64,000 nt of DNA, from NCBI RefSeq assembly GCF_000419525.1, contig NZ_ATTE01000002.1, forward strand, positions 25,038-89,037. The letters are read 5' to 3'. Positions within the stretch are counted from its first letter, which is position 1. Each line of letters opens with the position of its first letter. Origin of the DNA: Leucothrix mucor DSM 2157 (GTDB lineage: Bacteria > Pseudomonadota > Gammaproteobacteria > Thiotrichales > Thiotrichaceae). The notes under the pieces were generated by a model that worked only from the letters and a program-made list of their open reading frames with translations, was not told where the DNA came from and made no database searches. Shown here piece by piece: positions 8,280 to 16,302 of the stretch. The position numbers were made by a program, and so were the translations under genes.

Positions 8280-8582
8280 CGGGAAAGGAATTCGCGGTGC
8301 TCATCCGCTATTAATTGAGACGTGCTGCCGTCCCAAACCCTCACAAGTGGACTGCCGCTTCATCCCTGAGCCTTGCTCGATACTACCGCCCTGCCCTGCT
8401 CCAGGCATTTAACGAATAATCAGAGCGTCAGACAGCGGTATTCGCCCTCTGGTCAAATAGGCCATTCATCGTTATTGGCACTTACTTGTTCTGTACAAAC
8501 TCACTGGTTATTGCTACTGTTTTCGGGCGGTACAGCGGGGACGCGATGACCGCCTAGAAGATTGCTAGTCAATCTTTATCTT

Positions 8583-8611
8583 ATAAGGGATGCCAATGGC
8601 ATCCCTTATTT
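8583..8611. terminator. Bidirectional terminator between convergent genes
   Basis: ATAAGGGATGCC and GGCATCCCTTAT form a perfect 12-bp stem with a three-base loop, followed by a T-rich tail. It lies between ardC and the convergent membrane protein gene and could serve both strands. The 300 bases between ardC's hairpin and this one show nothing else. Confidence 0.7.
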
Positions 8612-8670
8612 ATTTCTGGCAATCACAGCGCCTAGATAGCTATAACCACCCTGCCCTGCTTACTTCACTT

Positions 8671-9978
8671 TTATACCGACTCTACGATAGCTGGATTCAA
8701 TACGTACTTGGGGCACTTTAGCCCTCCTTGCGTATAGGCTGGATTGGGTAACAATATCCGAAGGTTCATCAATGTATCGCAATGCAGCGTATCCAGAATC
8801 TCCTCTGCCTTCTGCTGACGGATGATGTCATCTGAAAAATGACCACCCTTCTTCATTGCTCTTTTTAGCGCTCGCACGTTAGGTGCCAACTCCTGAGCAA
8901 TCACCAATTCACGAATCACTTGATACAAAGTTTGCTCACTATGAAGTACCGTACTCGGCACTCCCTCTGGCTCGCGCTTTGCTGATTGCTCAATTGCTCG
9001 TGTTGAATCCTGACCAGAGAGTTGAGCAAATGTTTCTTTTTTGTTCTCAATCTGTTTATCTGCTGCATGCTTTAATCGGCGAGGAGTGCGGCGCATAAAT
9101 CTCACCAGATCATAGCCATGTGCAAGCAGGGCTTCACGAGCGTCGACATAACGTCGTCCAAGGTAGTGAAGGGCGACTTCAAAAATGCATACAGTGGTTA
9201 GAAACAAGACCAAACTGGCTATATCAAAGGTGGTGTTTAAAGTGGCCTTAAGGGCACGGACGATCGCCATGTGAAACTGATCATCGCGCTCATACTGCTT
9301 GGCTGTGCTGAAGAGGGCATCCATAGTGGCGAGTGAGTCACGTTTAAGCTCTTTTTCCTGATTAGTTAAGCGGCTCACCAGTCCCTCATTGCTTGCTATA
9401 CGCTGGCTTTCATAAGTCACACAACGATCAACTCGCCACTGTCCAACACTGGCATGTCGGTTACAACGCCCCAGCTCATACTCAGCCTCTGAAAGCGCCT
9501 TGTAGGCGTTCTCTACAGCAGGTTGATAGGGGTTAGAGGTCAGGTTGCTGCTGGCTTGCTCGATGGCCTTTTTCACACCCTGCATGGATATTGAGTTGCT
9601 GGACCGAACCTCAACCCGAGCTTCTTCACGCTGCATACCTCCACCCGTTTCAGTGATGATGGCAAAACTGATGGCAACCGCCATCATTGCAAAAGCCACC
9701 CACTTTTCCCGCTTTAACTCGCTAGAGGAATATAGGGTCAACTGAAACAACGTAACGGTGGCCACAATACCAACGCCAATCAATCCATAAAAGGTTTGCT
9801 GCAAGGTCCAGTCATCGAACAAACTACTGCCTGCATAGGCCATTACCATAAACGACAGAGAAGCAAAGAAAGCGGTTAGGCCAGCTAAATAGAACGAAAA
9901 TTTTCGTAAGCGATAAGTACTGTATGCCAAGCCCGGGTCGAAGCCGTCTTGCAATACTAGTGGTGTTGAATCTGCCAT
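8671..9978 (-). CDS. Multi-pass membrane protein of unknown function
   Basis: The 435 residues have three hydrophobic segments near the N-terminus (about 28-50, 62-82 and 92-110), an extracytoplasmic-looking coiled region with two cysteines (ELGRCNRHASVGQWRVDRC), a fourth helix near 250-275, and a charged cytoplasmic C-terminal part of about 160 residues. I recognise no family. It ends a minus-strand run with stbA-stbB-stbC and a small membrane protein, so it may act in plasmid transfer or stability at the membrane. The function is not assigned. Confidence 0.7.
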   Translation of the reverse strand: MADSTPLVLQDGFDPGLAYSTYRLRKFSFYLAGLTAFFASLSFMVMAYAGSSLFDDWTLQQTFYGLIGVGIVATVTLFQLTLYSSSELKREKWVAFAMMAVAISFAIITETGGGMQREEARVEVRSSNSISMQGVKKAIEQASSNLTSNPYQPAVENAYKALSEAEYELGRCNRHASVGQWRVDRCVTYESQRIASNEGLVSRLTNQEKELKRDSLATMDALFSTAKQYERDDQFHMAIVRALKATLNTTFDIASLVLFLTTVCIFEVALHYLGRRYVDAREALLAHGYDLVRFMRRTPRRLKHAADKQIENKKETFAQLSGQDSTRAIEQSAKREPEGVPSTVLHSEQTLYQVIRELVIAQELAPNVRALKRAMKKGGHFSDDIIRQQKAEEILDTLHCDTLMNLRILLPNPAYTQGGLKCPKYVLNPAIVESV

Positions 9979-9989
9979 AACTTATCCTC

Positions 9990-10301
9990 CTAAAAGATGA
10001 TTGTGATTAAGAAAGATCCGAGCAGAAACAATGACATGTAGCGCCAGTGCTTCGCTCTCATCGCAATCAAAGCCGAGATGTTCAATACCAAACCCATAGC
10101 GGTAAACGCCAGATTCTCAATCACCGGGCGATAAGCCGCTGTATGGTGATTCAGCAGGGTTGGCAGTAAGACGAACACGGCCCACTCAAAGTAGGCAATC
10201 GAGAGGATTAAGGGAGGGATTAAGGGAATAACTGCCAGCGTTGGCTCGGGCTGGCATGAACCTACCTGATGTGCATCAGGGGTGCTATCATGCTTATGCA
10301 T
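9990..10301 (-). CDS. Small membrane protein, three predicted helices
   Basis: This protein of 103 residues has hydrophobic segments at about 23-50, 65-82 and 86-102. It is separated by 11 bases from the larger membrane protein gene downstream, which suggests co-transcription. No family was recognised. Confidence 0.6.
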   Translation of the reverse strand: MHKHDSTPDAHQVGSCQPEPTLAVIPLIPPLILSIAYFEWAVFVLLPTLLNHHTAAYRPVIENLAFTAMGLVLNISALIAMRAKHWRYMSLFLLGSFLITIIF

Positions 10302-10406
10302 TGCTCATTTACCTGTTAAGTGATTATGAGTAGTGAAGTGGGGAGAGTTGCGTTGGCGCGCTCTCTTCCCCGCGCTGTTTAACGATCGGGTATTACGACT
10401 ATCTCC

Positions 10407-10745
10407 TTAGATCAGTTTTCCTATAAAAAGACCAATCAACACACCAGTTAGCAGTGCAGTCATGGCCGAGATTAGCAACCAACCAAGTGTAAACCGTGTT
10501 GGTTCAACTAAGCTGGCACGGATCTTTAAGCGATCCAGTGCATCATTGATGATCAATTCTTGCTTCTTACTCAGCCCTTTCATGCCGTGTAGTACTGCAG
10601 AACGAGTCTCAGCACGAACCTCAGCTTTTAGCTCCCCTCGAACGGTATCCAACTTATCTAGTAGATCCCCCACCTCTTCAATCGCGAATAAGGCAGCGGC
10701 AGCTCTTAAGTCTGATGTATCCTTCATGGGGATTTTATCGGTCAT
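10407..10745 (-). CDS. stbC: StbC-like single-helix membrane protein
   Basis: The 112 residues form a charged helical region (VGDLLDKLDTVRGELKAEVR) and a C-terminal membrane helix (LGWLLISAMTALLTGVLIGL). Its start overlaps the stop of the StbB-like gene by 4 bases. In IncW plasmid R388 the stb operon has the order stbA, stbB, stbC, and the third protein is small; this assignment rests on order and coupling more than on sequence. Confidence 0.5.
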   Translation of the reverse strand: MTDKIPMKDTSDLRAAAALFAIEEVGDLLDKLDTVRGELKAEVRAETRSAVLHGMKGLSKKQELIINDALDRLKIRASLVEPTRFTLGWLLISAMTALLTGVLIGLFIGKLI

Positions 10746-11440
10746 AGCACGTTACTTGCCACAGTATCCAGTGACTGCTTAAGGCCTAAAGCAATACGAG
10801 GCATCATCACTTTAGCCGCATACTCCAGCTTTTCAGCTTTCGATTCGGAAGCTTTGATTAAGGCTTTATAGTCCGTGTCATCGTTTAAGATTGACTCCAC
10901 CGTGTCACCAGTAATGTTAGCTCGCTCAAAAAAGCTGCTATCTGGGATATAGCTATCGGCAGAAACTTGGATATCGATGGTCTTCAGATATTGGATCAGA
11001 GCATAAAATTCATCCGTTACATTCATATCTGTTTGGATACGATTGAAAACGATTTTGATCTTACCTGCTTCAACGCCCATTTCTAACAAGGTATCAACCG
11101 TTGTGATGGTATCAACTTGTTGCTTTTTCTCAGGTGTTACAGGCACAAGAAACAAGTCAAAATCTTCAATTGAACCTGCAAACAATTTCATACCATTGAT
11201 GAACTGCTCTACGTTTGAGGCTCCAACATCAACGATCACATCATCATTAATGAGCAGTTGCTCTTGGATCGTATCCACCTCTTTACCCTTGAGCTGTAGT
11301 GTTGATTCACTGTTGGTAGTGTCACTATTGATAGTTTCAATTGTGATATGTACCGCTTCTGGATAACGAGGTAGTAGCAAAAATTTGGCAATAGTGGACT
11401 TCCCTACATTGCCTGAAAAATTTAAAACCGCTATTTTCAT
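10742..11440 (-). CDS. stbB: StbB-like ParA-family ATPase
   Basis: The N-terminus MKIAVLNFSGNVGKSTIAKF carries a Walker A loop (GNVGKST) in the setting I recall for R388 StbB, followed by VDVGASNVEQFINGMK and FLVPVTPEKKQQVDT. It is a P-loop ATPase of the ParA/MinD superfamily, 232 residues. In R388 StbB is required for conjugation, and balances StbA, which favours stable vertical inheritance. The gene overlaps stbA by 4 bases and stbC by 4 bases, so all three are one operon. Confidence 0.8.
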   Translation of the reverse strand: MKIAVLNFSGNVGKSTIAKFLLLPRYPEAVHITIETINSDTTNSESTLQLKGKEVDTIQEQLLINDDVIVDVGASNVEQFINGMKLFAGSIEDFDLFLVPVTPEKKQQVDTITTVDTLLEMGVEAGKIKIVFNRIQTDMNVTDEFYALIQYLKTIDIQVSADSYIPDSSFFERANITGDTVESILNDDTDYKALIKASESKAEKLEYAAKVMMPRIALGLKQSLDTVASNVL

Positions 11441-11814
11441 GGTTCCTTTCCCTTCCCAAATTGGGCTAATTTATTCATTGAACGTTGCGTAACTGATTTT
11501 CTATCGGCTGTTGCTGGTTCGGTTGCGGGCTGCTGTTGAGGCTTTGGTTTTAACTTTTCCAGCGCTTCTGGTTTTACTACCGGTGTCGTCTGAGTCGCCG
11601 ATGAGGCTATTTTCTTACGGGCTCGGTACAGCAAGGTTTTAAAGCTCGCAAGGTCAACAGTGACGGTCTCTGCAATCGCTTCATGAATGGCGGCAACCTT
11701 GTAGCCTTTATCCTGAGCATCGCGGATGCTTTCATTCAATTCGCTAATGATAGAGACCAGGCTTCTCTGATTTGCTCCTTCCAGTCTTTCTAGTTGGCTA
11801 ATTAACGCTTTCAT
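11437..11814 (-). CDS. stbA: StbA-like DNA-binding plasmid stability protein
   Basis: The 125-residue length equals what I recall for R388 StbA. The N-terminal 70 residues look like a helix-turn-helix domain (GYKVAAIHEAIAETVTV then FKTLLYRARKKI); the rest is a Pro/Gln/Lys-rich tail. StbA binds short direct repeats upstream of its own operon and positions plasmids at the nucleoid. Upstream here are a GTTTGCAAAC palindrome at 11850-11859 and, further on, the 16-bp array. Which of these it binds cannot be told from sequence. Confidence 0.65.
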   Translation of the reverse strand: MKALISQLERLEGANQRSLVSIISELNESIRDAQDKGYKVAAIHEAIAETVTVDLASFKTLLYRARKKIASSATQTTPVVKPEALEKLKPKPQQQPATEPATADRKSVTQRSMNKLAQFGKGKEP

Positions 11815-11941
11815 TATTTTTTTGCTCGTTCCTTAAATGTTTACTATTTGTTTGCAAACATACGCTGATTGTCAGAACCGTGCAAAACCCTGCTTTGCGA
11901 ACGCCGCGCAGTATATTCACTCCCCATGAGGTTCCTTGTGA

Positions 11942-11970
11942 GCCCACTTACAAAGCGGGCAGATATCCTG
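11942..11970 (+). other. Candidate oriT: inverted repeat followed by TATCCTG
   Basis: GCCCACTT and AAGCGGGC form an eight-position stem with one mismatch and a three-base loop. Four bases later comes TATCCTG, the core of MOBP-type nick sites (YATCCTGY). The site is upstream of stbA, where oriT lies in R388. No relaxase gene is present in the window, so the call is tentative. Confidence 0.3.
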
Positions 11971-12070
11971 ACTAATGACATTCGCCAGCAAACTAAGGCA
12001 ATGCCTGTAACCTTTTTCAAGCCAGATAATTATATACAGTTATATAACTATACATCAATATATCTGTATA

Positions 12071-12342
12071 GGTATACAACTATACATATATGTAACTGTA
12101 TAGATATGCAACTGTATAGGTATGTAACTATATAGGTATGCAACTGTATAGATATGCAACTGTATAAATATGCAACTGTATAGGTATGTAACTGTATAGA
12201 TATGCAACTGTATAGGTATGCAACTGTATAGATATGCAACTGTATAGGTATGTAACTGTATAGGTATGTAACTGTATAGATATGCAACTATATAGGTATG
12301 CAACTGTATAGGTATGTAACTGTATAGGTCCATAACTGCATA
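12071..12342. repeat. Tandem array of seventeen 16-bp repeats, probable centromere
   Basis: The unit is GRTATGYAACTGTATA, repeated 17 times without spacers; the first, second and last units are degenerate. The array is 130 bases downstream of the RHH gene of the par operon and about 260 bases upstream of stbA. Related sequence lies in the parA promoter (13491-13531). Ribbon-helix-helix partition proteins bind short repeats of this kind cooperatively, so this is the likely parS-type centromere. It is also possible that StbA uses it. Long open frames through it on the minus strand are artefacts of the repeat. Confidence 0.85.
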
Positions 12343-12469
12343 GATGCAGTTGGGTACTTTCTCTGGGTACGTGAAATGCTAGCGAGGTTAGAACAAAAAG
12401 CGGGGAGGGGAGGGGAGGGCGACCCGCCAAGTCGTGAGCTTGGCGAGTCAGAGCTTAAATCTGGACTGA

Positions 12470-12862
12470 CTAATCCTTGTCTTTTGAAGACTTGGCAAGA
12501 GGAGGGAGGCCACGATTTTCAAATAGTCGATCCACGCCTTCCAAAATCAACCGAGTAATTGATGTGCGCTCGTGATAAGACAGTTCCCTTAACTTTTCAT
12601 GTGCTTCAGCCGGCAGCCCCAGTGAAAAGTAAGTTTTGCTTTCCTTTTCACCTGTTGAAGTAGGGGAGGGGGCTTTCGGTTTTGCCTTTGCACGTGGCTG
12701 CTTTGCCGCTGGTGTAGTTGTTGATGCACGTTGACTAGCTGGTTTTGCAACTGTCTTTGTTTCTACCGCTGGCGTATCAACTTCAGGCTCAGCTGTAGTG
12801 CTTGATAAATTTTTCAATGCAGAAAGACCTGCTGCTTGTTTTTTAGTCTTATTCACGCTCAC
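12470..12862 (-). CDS. Ribbon-helix-helix partition protein (ParG/ParB-like)
   Basis: The 130 residues have a disordered Ala/Pro/Lys/Thr-rich N-terminal two thirds, then a compact C-terminal domain: TYFSLGLPAEAHEKLRELSY and RTSITRLILEGVDRLF. The strand-helix-helix pattern is that of RHH (MetJ/Arc) proteins. Its start overlaps the parA stop by 4 bases. It is probably the centromere-binding partner of ParA; the long flexible tail could stimulate the ATPase, as the ParG tail does. Confidence 0.75.
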   Translation of the reverse strand: MSVNKTKKQAAGLSALKNLSSTTAEPEVDTPAVETKTVAKPASQRASTTTPAAKQPRAKAKPKAPSPTSTGEKESKTYFSLGLPAEAHEKLRELSYHERTSITRLILEGVDRLFENRGLPPLAKSSKDKD

Positions 12863-13485
12863 GCCGCTAACCTCTTACTTTTCTGTTTAACCCATTTGTA
12901 TAAGGCAGTTACCTCATCACTGGCTTTATCTTTAGCATCATACTCATTCACACCCTCACCCGTTGCATAAGCAAGCTTGTAAGCTTTACGTTCAACAGTG
13001 AAAGGTTTTGCAACCAAGCCTAATGCAGATAAACCTTCTCTGGCACTCACTTGATCCTGCCCCACAGAAGGGCATCGAGTTAAGACAAATGCATAGTTTT
13101 TGTTGTTCCGCTTCAACAGGTCGACCGTAGGGTATACCGCTTCTATATCAGCTAATGAAGGCTGACAAGGTACCAGACAAAAAGTAGCAGCAAGAACTGC
13201 TTGGTTGTCTTGTAAAGACTCACGACCTGCTGTATCGATAATAACTAAGGTATAACCATTGGCTTTAGCCAACTTAATACCTTCTGACACTTCATCAGGT
13301 TTAAGTCTTACAAGAGCAGGGGCCTCTTCTTCACGACGTTCCCACCAGCGAGACGCACTATTTTGAGGATCTGTATCGATAATCAAGACTTTTTCGCCTG
13401 CTTGCGTCGCTGCAACGGCCATATTAGTGGCCAATGTCGTTTTACCAGCTCCGCCTTTTTGGCAGGCATAGACCCAAACTTGCAT
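12859..13485 (-). CDS. parA: ParA partition ATPase
   Basis: I choose the ATG at 13485 (208 residues) because the sequence MQVWVYACQKGGAGKTTLAT places the deviant Walker A motif (KGGAGKTT) near the N-terminus, as in small ParA proteins. The longer frame to 13635 would run through the AT-rich operator. Further motifs are VLIIDTDPQNSASRWW and YTLVIIDTAGRES. It is a type Ib ParA that segregates plasmid copies together with the RHH protein encoded next in the operon. Expression is probably repressed by the RHH protein at the repeats directly upstream. Confidence 0.88.
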   Translation of the reverse strand: MQVWVYACQKGGAGKTTLATNMAVAATQAGEKVLIIDTDPQNSASRWWERREEEAPALVRLKPDEVSEGIKLAKANGYTLVIIDTAGRESLQDNQAVLAATFCLVPCQPSLADIEAVYPTVDLLKRNNKNYAFVLTRCPSVGQDQVSAREGLSALGLVAKPFTVERKAYKLAYATGEGVNEYDAKDKASDEVTALYKWVKQKSKRLAA

Positions 13486-13490
13486 TGTTG

Positions 13491-13531
13491 TATAACTCCA
13501 TAAATGTATATATGTATAACTATATAGACTT
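13491..13531. promoter_or_regulatory. par operon operator, repeats related to the array
   Basis: TATAACTCCATA and TATAACTATATA lie directly upstream of parA and resemble the 16-bp array unit. This suggests that the RHH protein binds here and autoregulates the operon. Confidence 0.5.
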
Positions 13532-13689
13532 GTGACCCCAATTAAAATAAGTGCATCTAACACACTGCATTTAATGGAATGGTAGAAATCAAAGTCGCAA
13601 GCAGCCCGTTGGCTATTATTGCGTGAAAACATCAATCAGCCATACCAAAATAGCTAACGAGACCTGTATACGCACAATATTACTTAATG

Positions 13690-13815
13690 TTGGTATGCTT
13701 CGCACCAGGCTCCTACAGGTTCCGCTTCGCTTCATCCCCGTGGGACAAGCCTTCCTGATCCTTTACCCCTCTGATCCTTCCGCTGCGCTGCACTCTCTCC
13801 GTACTCCGTTTGGCG
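13690..13815 (+). repeat. Dispersed non-coding repeat, copy 1 (divergent)
   Basis: The sequence shares GCTTCGCACCAGGCTCCTAC, CGCTTCATCCCCGTGGGACA and GATCCTTTACCC blocks with copies at 15737 and 24518, and a shorter version at 37865. It precedes the radC leader. No protein reading is conserved between the copies. Confidence 0.55.
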
Positions 13816-13827
13816 GCTAGGGGCATT

Positions 13828-14046
13828 TGCCCCGCGCGCGGATAAAGAATGCCCTACGGCTAAATACTCACTTGTTCAGATTCTCTTTATGGCTTCGCCA
13901 CGTCGCTCTCTTAGCTGCAACTTCCGTTTTAGTTCTTGATCCTTTCTACCCCCACGCTTCGCCAGCGGGTCAGGTTTTCATTCGAAAACCACTTTCAAAA
14001 ACACGCCGACCGGTTAACCGGAACGGCAAAACCGGAGAGAGACCCG
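13828..14046 (+). promoter_or_regulatory. radC leader, homologous to the ardC leader
   Basis: Same ordered blocks as the leader at 7205-7380, including CTCACTTGTTCAGA, TTAGCTGCAACTT and GGGTCAGGTTTTCATTCGAAAAC split over two parts. The last forms a hairpin. A CCGGTTAACCGG palindrome at 14009-14020 lies nearer the start. It is a candidate single-stranded-DNA promoter. Confidence 0.5.
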
Positions 14047-14679
14047 ATGATCCAAGAAACATTAGCCTTAACCTTTGAGAGCTACAGCGCGAGCACCTTT
14101 AATTCAGCCGCAGAGTGCAGCAAGCGCGGGCCGCGTGAATTGTCAGATGTGGAGTTAGTTTCTATGCTGTTTAGACTTGATTTAACAGCATCCGCGCAGT
14201 GGTTAGACCAAATGGGGAGCCTGTCCGCATTGGTTAATAGCTCAGACATGGCTCAGGCTGTTATGGAGTTTGCAAGCCGCTATATTAAGGAGGAGATTAA
14301 ACGCGGTGAAGCTTTGACCGACGTTAATGCTGTTCGTCAATACCTAACAACTCGCTTACGAGGGTATCCTTATGAGGTGTTTGCATGCTTATTTCTAGAT
14401 AATAAGCATCGTGTGATCGAGTATCGGGAGCTATTTAAAGGCACCATTGATTCCTGCTCTGTTCATCCCAGAGAGGTTGTTCGCCAAGTCATTAATCACA
14501 ATGCGGCGGCAGTTATTTTTGCCCACAATCACCCATCAGGTATGACTGAGCCTAGTCAGGCAGACCACCGAATCACTGATCGACTAAAAGAGGCTTTGGG
14601 CATGGTGGACTGTCGGGTACTTGATCATTTTATTATTGGTGACGGAGTAACGTCATTTGCAGAACGAGGCTATTTATAG
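14047..14679 (+). CDS. radC: RadC-family JAB/MPN protein
   Basis: The ATG at 14047 follows GGAGAGAG and gives 210 residues; an upstream in-frame ATG lies in the leader and is rejected. The JAB/MPN metalloprotease-fold motif is complete: HPREVVRQVINHNAAA, then FAHNHPSG and a downstream Asp in QADHRITDRL. Mobile-element RadC proteins of this type are common, often near ardC or conjugation genes. The old DNA-repair role is not supported; the function is unknown. It shares its leader with ardC, which suggests co-regulation on entry into a new host. Confidence 0.88.
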   Translation: MIQETLALTFESYSASTFNSAAECSKRGPRELSDVELVSMLFRLDLTASAQWLDQMGSLSALVNSSDMAQAVMEFASRYIKEEIKRGEALTDVNAVRQYLTTRLRGYPYEVFACLFLDNKHRVIEYRELFKGTIDSCSVHPREVVRQVINHNAAAVIFAHNHPSGMTEPSQADHRITDRLKEALGMVDCRVLDHFIIGDGVTSFAERGYL

Positions 14680-14688
14680 CCCAAGTGA

Positions 14689-14779
14689 AGCGCGATATAT
14701 CGCGCTGAAGCTGACGGATGGTGAAAGACTTCACCATCCGGTAAGATGCCGCTGTTTAGCCTTGCACTAGTCCAGCGGC
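14689..14779 (+). terminator. Three consecutive hairpins after radC
   Basis: The stems are AGCGCGATATATCGCGCT (self-complementary, 14689-14706), GGATGGTGAA/TTCACCATCC (14717-14739), and TGCCGCTG/CAGCGGCA followed by ATTTT. The last may terminate radC transcription; the first two may be processing or protein-binding sites. Confidence 0.5.
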
Positions 14780-14807
14780 AATTTTGAATCACAGATCAGG
14801 AGGTCTC

Positions 14808-15056
14808 ATGAGTGTTTATGATCCACCAAACCCCGAGGAGCTGCGGGAGATATTACAGACCTTAGGATTATCCAGAAGTCAGGCGGGAAAGTTGGCAGAT
14901 GTCACCGGTAACCGCATTGGTAAATGGTGTTCTACTGGTGCAGCCATGCCGTATAGTGTCCTTTTTACAATTGTTGCGAAACATTGTAATTTACAGCTAT
15001 CAGAAGCTGATTGGCGAAGTGAGATTAAGGCTATTTTTGAGAGGCAGGGCGAGTGA
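14808..15056 (+). CDS. Small helix-turn-helix protein
   Basis: AGGAGG six bases upstream decides for the ATG at 14808 (82 residues). The sequence has an XRE-like helix-turn-helix (LGLSRSQAGKLADVTGNRIG then WCSTGAAMPYSVLFTI). It resembles short plasmid-borne Cro/C1-type proteins and may regulate the neighbouring genes. Its function is not known. Confidence 0.65.
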   Translation: MSVYDPPNPEELREILQTLGLSRSQAGKLADVTGNRIGKWCSTGAAMPYSVLFTIVAKHCNLQLSEADWRSEIKAIFERQGE

Positions 15057-15162
15057 TTTCCCTTACGGCTTCTCAAGTCTTCGACTTGGTTCAGCATATC
15101 GGTAATCCATATCCTTTTTAAAAACGTAATAATGTTTAGTCAGTTAAATAACAAGGTATAAC

Positions 15163-15594
15163 ATGAGCGAGATTTCAGCGTATTTAGAAGAGCACAGACC
15201 TGCAGAGCAGGAGACCATCGGTGGTGTAATTATTAACCCTAAACAACGCTCTGGTTTTGATGACACACCCAATGAAGATCGTGATCGTTTAGAGATTAGT
15301 GACTGGTGGGGAAAGCCCTATATCCGAACTTACAAGTGGGGAGATAACCTAGAGTCATGGGAGGAACATGTAGCTCGAATGAGCCAGTATCCTGATGCAA
15401 AGGTTCGATCAAAAGAGGACTATGAAGAAGATATGATGGAAAGAAAGCAATCTTGGTATGCGTCTTTTCCAGAAGGTATTAAGTATGAAGTACATTGCCT
15501 GAATGGTGGAGCTTGGGATAGGCCAACGTTCTGTGGTAAGTCCAGCAACCTAGAGGGTGCACTTCAGATAGTGAAAAGTCTCATCACTGAATAA
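15163..15594 (+). CDS. Hypothetical acidic protein
   Basis: The 143 residues are acidic and rich in Trp and Tyr (SDWWGKPYIRTYKWGDN, then EHVARMSQYPDAKVRSKED). There is no signal peptide or membrane segment, and I recognise no family. An AAGG ribosome binding site precedes the ATG. The C-terminal LNGGAWDRPTFCGKSSNLEG pattern suggests a folded single domain. Confidence 0.6.
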   Translation: MSEISAYLEEHRPAEQETIGGVIINPKQRSGFDDTPNEDRDRLEISDWWGKPYIRTYKWGDNLESWEEHVARMSQYPDAKVRSKEDYEEDMMERKQSWYASFPEGIKYEVHCLNGGAWDRPTFCGKSSNLEGALQIVKSLITE

Positions 15595-15736
15595 GAGATT
15601 GTAGATTAGATGCTCGCGGAGCAGGGAAGGGCGCTATTTTGAGTCAGTGCCCTTGCATTCTGACCTTTTTCAGAGAACGAGCCGGTGACTTTCTAGTTGC
15701 TGGTTCGATGCCATTTAAGGGCCTTCTTTTTAGTGG

Positions 15737-15845
15737 TTGTGCTACGCAGCAGGCTTCTTCAGGTTACGCTATCGCTTCATCCCTGCGGGACATGGCCTTT
15801 CAAATCCTTCACCCTTCCGTGCTACGCACTCCGCAATCCTTGCGA
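15737..15845 (+). repeat. Dispersed non-coding repeat, copy 2
   Basis: About 105 bases match the copy at 24518-24625 closely: GCAGCAGGCTTCT, TCAAATCCTTCACCCTTCCG and GCAATCC blocks are shared in order. The stretch from 15595 to 16302 has no gene otherwise. Confidence 0.65.
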
Positions 15846-15966
15846 CGTGGGGTCCACGCAGTGCCGAGTGATTGTGTTTGTCGTAATGCTAGGCCTGGAT
15901 GCTTTAACCTTTCCAGATAAGTTATAAGCTATTTCTATAACAACCTATAAAAAATACAAATAAAAA

Positions 15967-16010
15967 CCTAGTTAGAATAGGTTCGGACAAGAAAAGACGT
16001 TCTAACTAGG
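15967..16010. other. 11-bp perfect inverted repeat
   Basis: CCTAGTTAGAA and TTCTAACTAGG are separated by 22 bases. It could mark the edge of an inserted segment (the metabolic genes start 300 bases to the right) or be a binding site. Confidence 0.4.
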
Positions 16011-16302
16011 GTGTACCTTAAATATAATGTTATGAGCGGTAACGTCAGCATTAATGGATGCATTTGGTCCGATGATTGCATTAAGGACTCACCGATTAAT
16101 GAGTCGCTACTTGGACTTTTGGTAGAAAAGAATGCAGTGAGTGGAAAGCACGGGGGCTGACGATAAAACTACATCAACCATCAAACCACCTTTTACCCCG
16201 AGATGGCTTGATAGTTTTCCTTAAAAGACATTTTTTCAATTTCAGGTTGCCATTTCGCACACATTTACTTGAGTTTTGGAGTAAACACCTACTAAATTTG
16301 AT

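Noticed and set aside
12071..12342. CRISPR array
   Set aside because: The 16-bp units are directly adjacent with no unique spacers, and no cas gene is near.
12048..12430. Overlapping 79-100 codon frames rich in Tyr, Ile and His on the minus strand
   Set aside because: They are products of the 16-bp tandem repeat, whose three-frame openness comes from its period. No start site or conserved protein pattern is present.
13486..13635. Longer N-terminus of ParA
   Set aside because: It would translate the AT-rich operator and move Walker A away from the N-terminus.
13936..14046. N-terminal extension of RadC
   Set aside because: This part is the non-coding leader shared with ardC; the ATG at 14047 has a good ribosome binding site and fits family length.
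15967..16010. Integron attC site
   Set aside because: The GTTRRR and YYYAAC elements occur in the wrong order for an attC site and no integron integrase is nearby.
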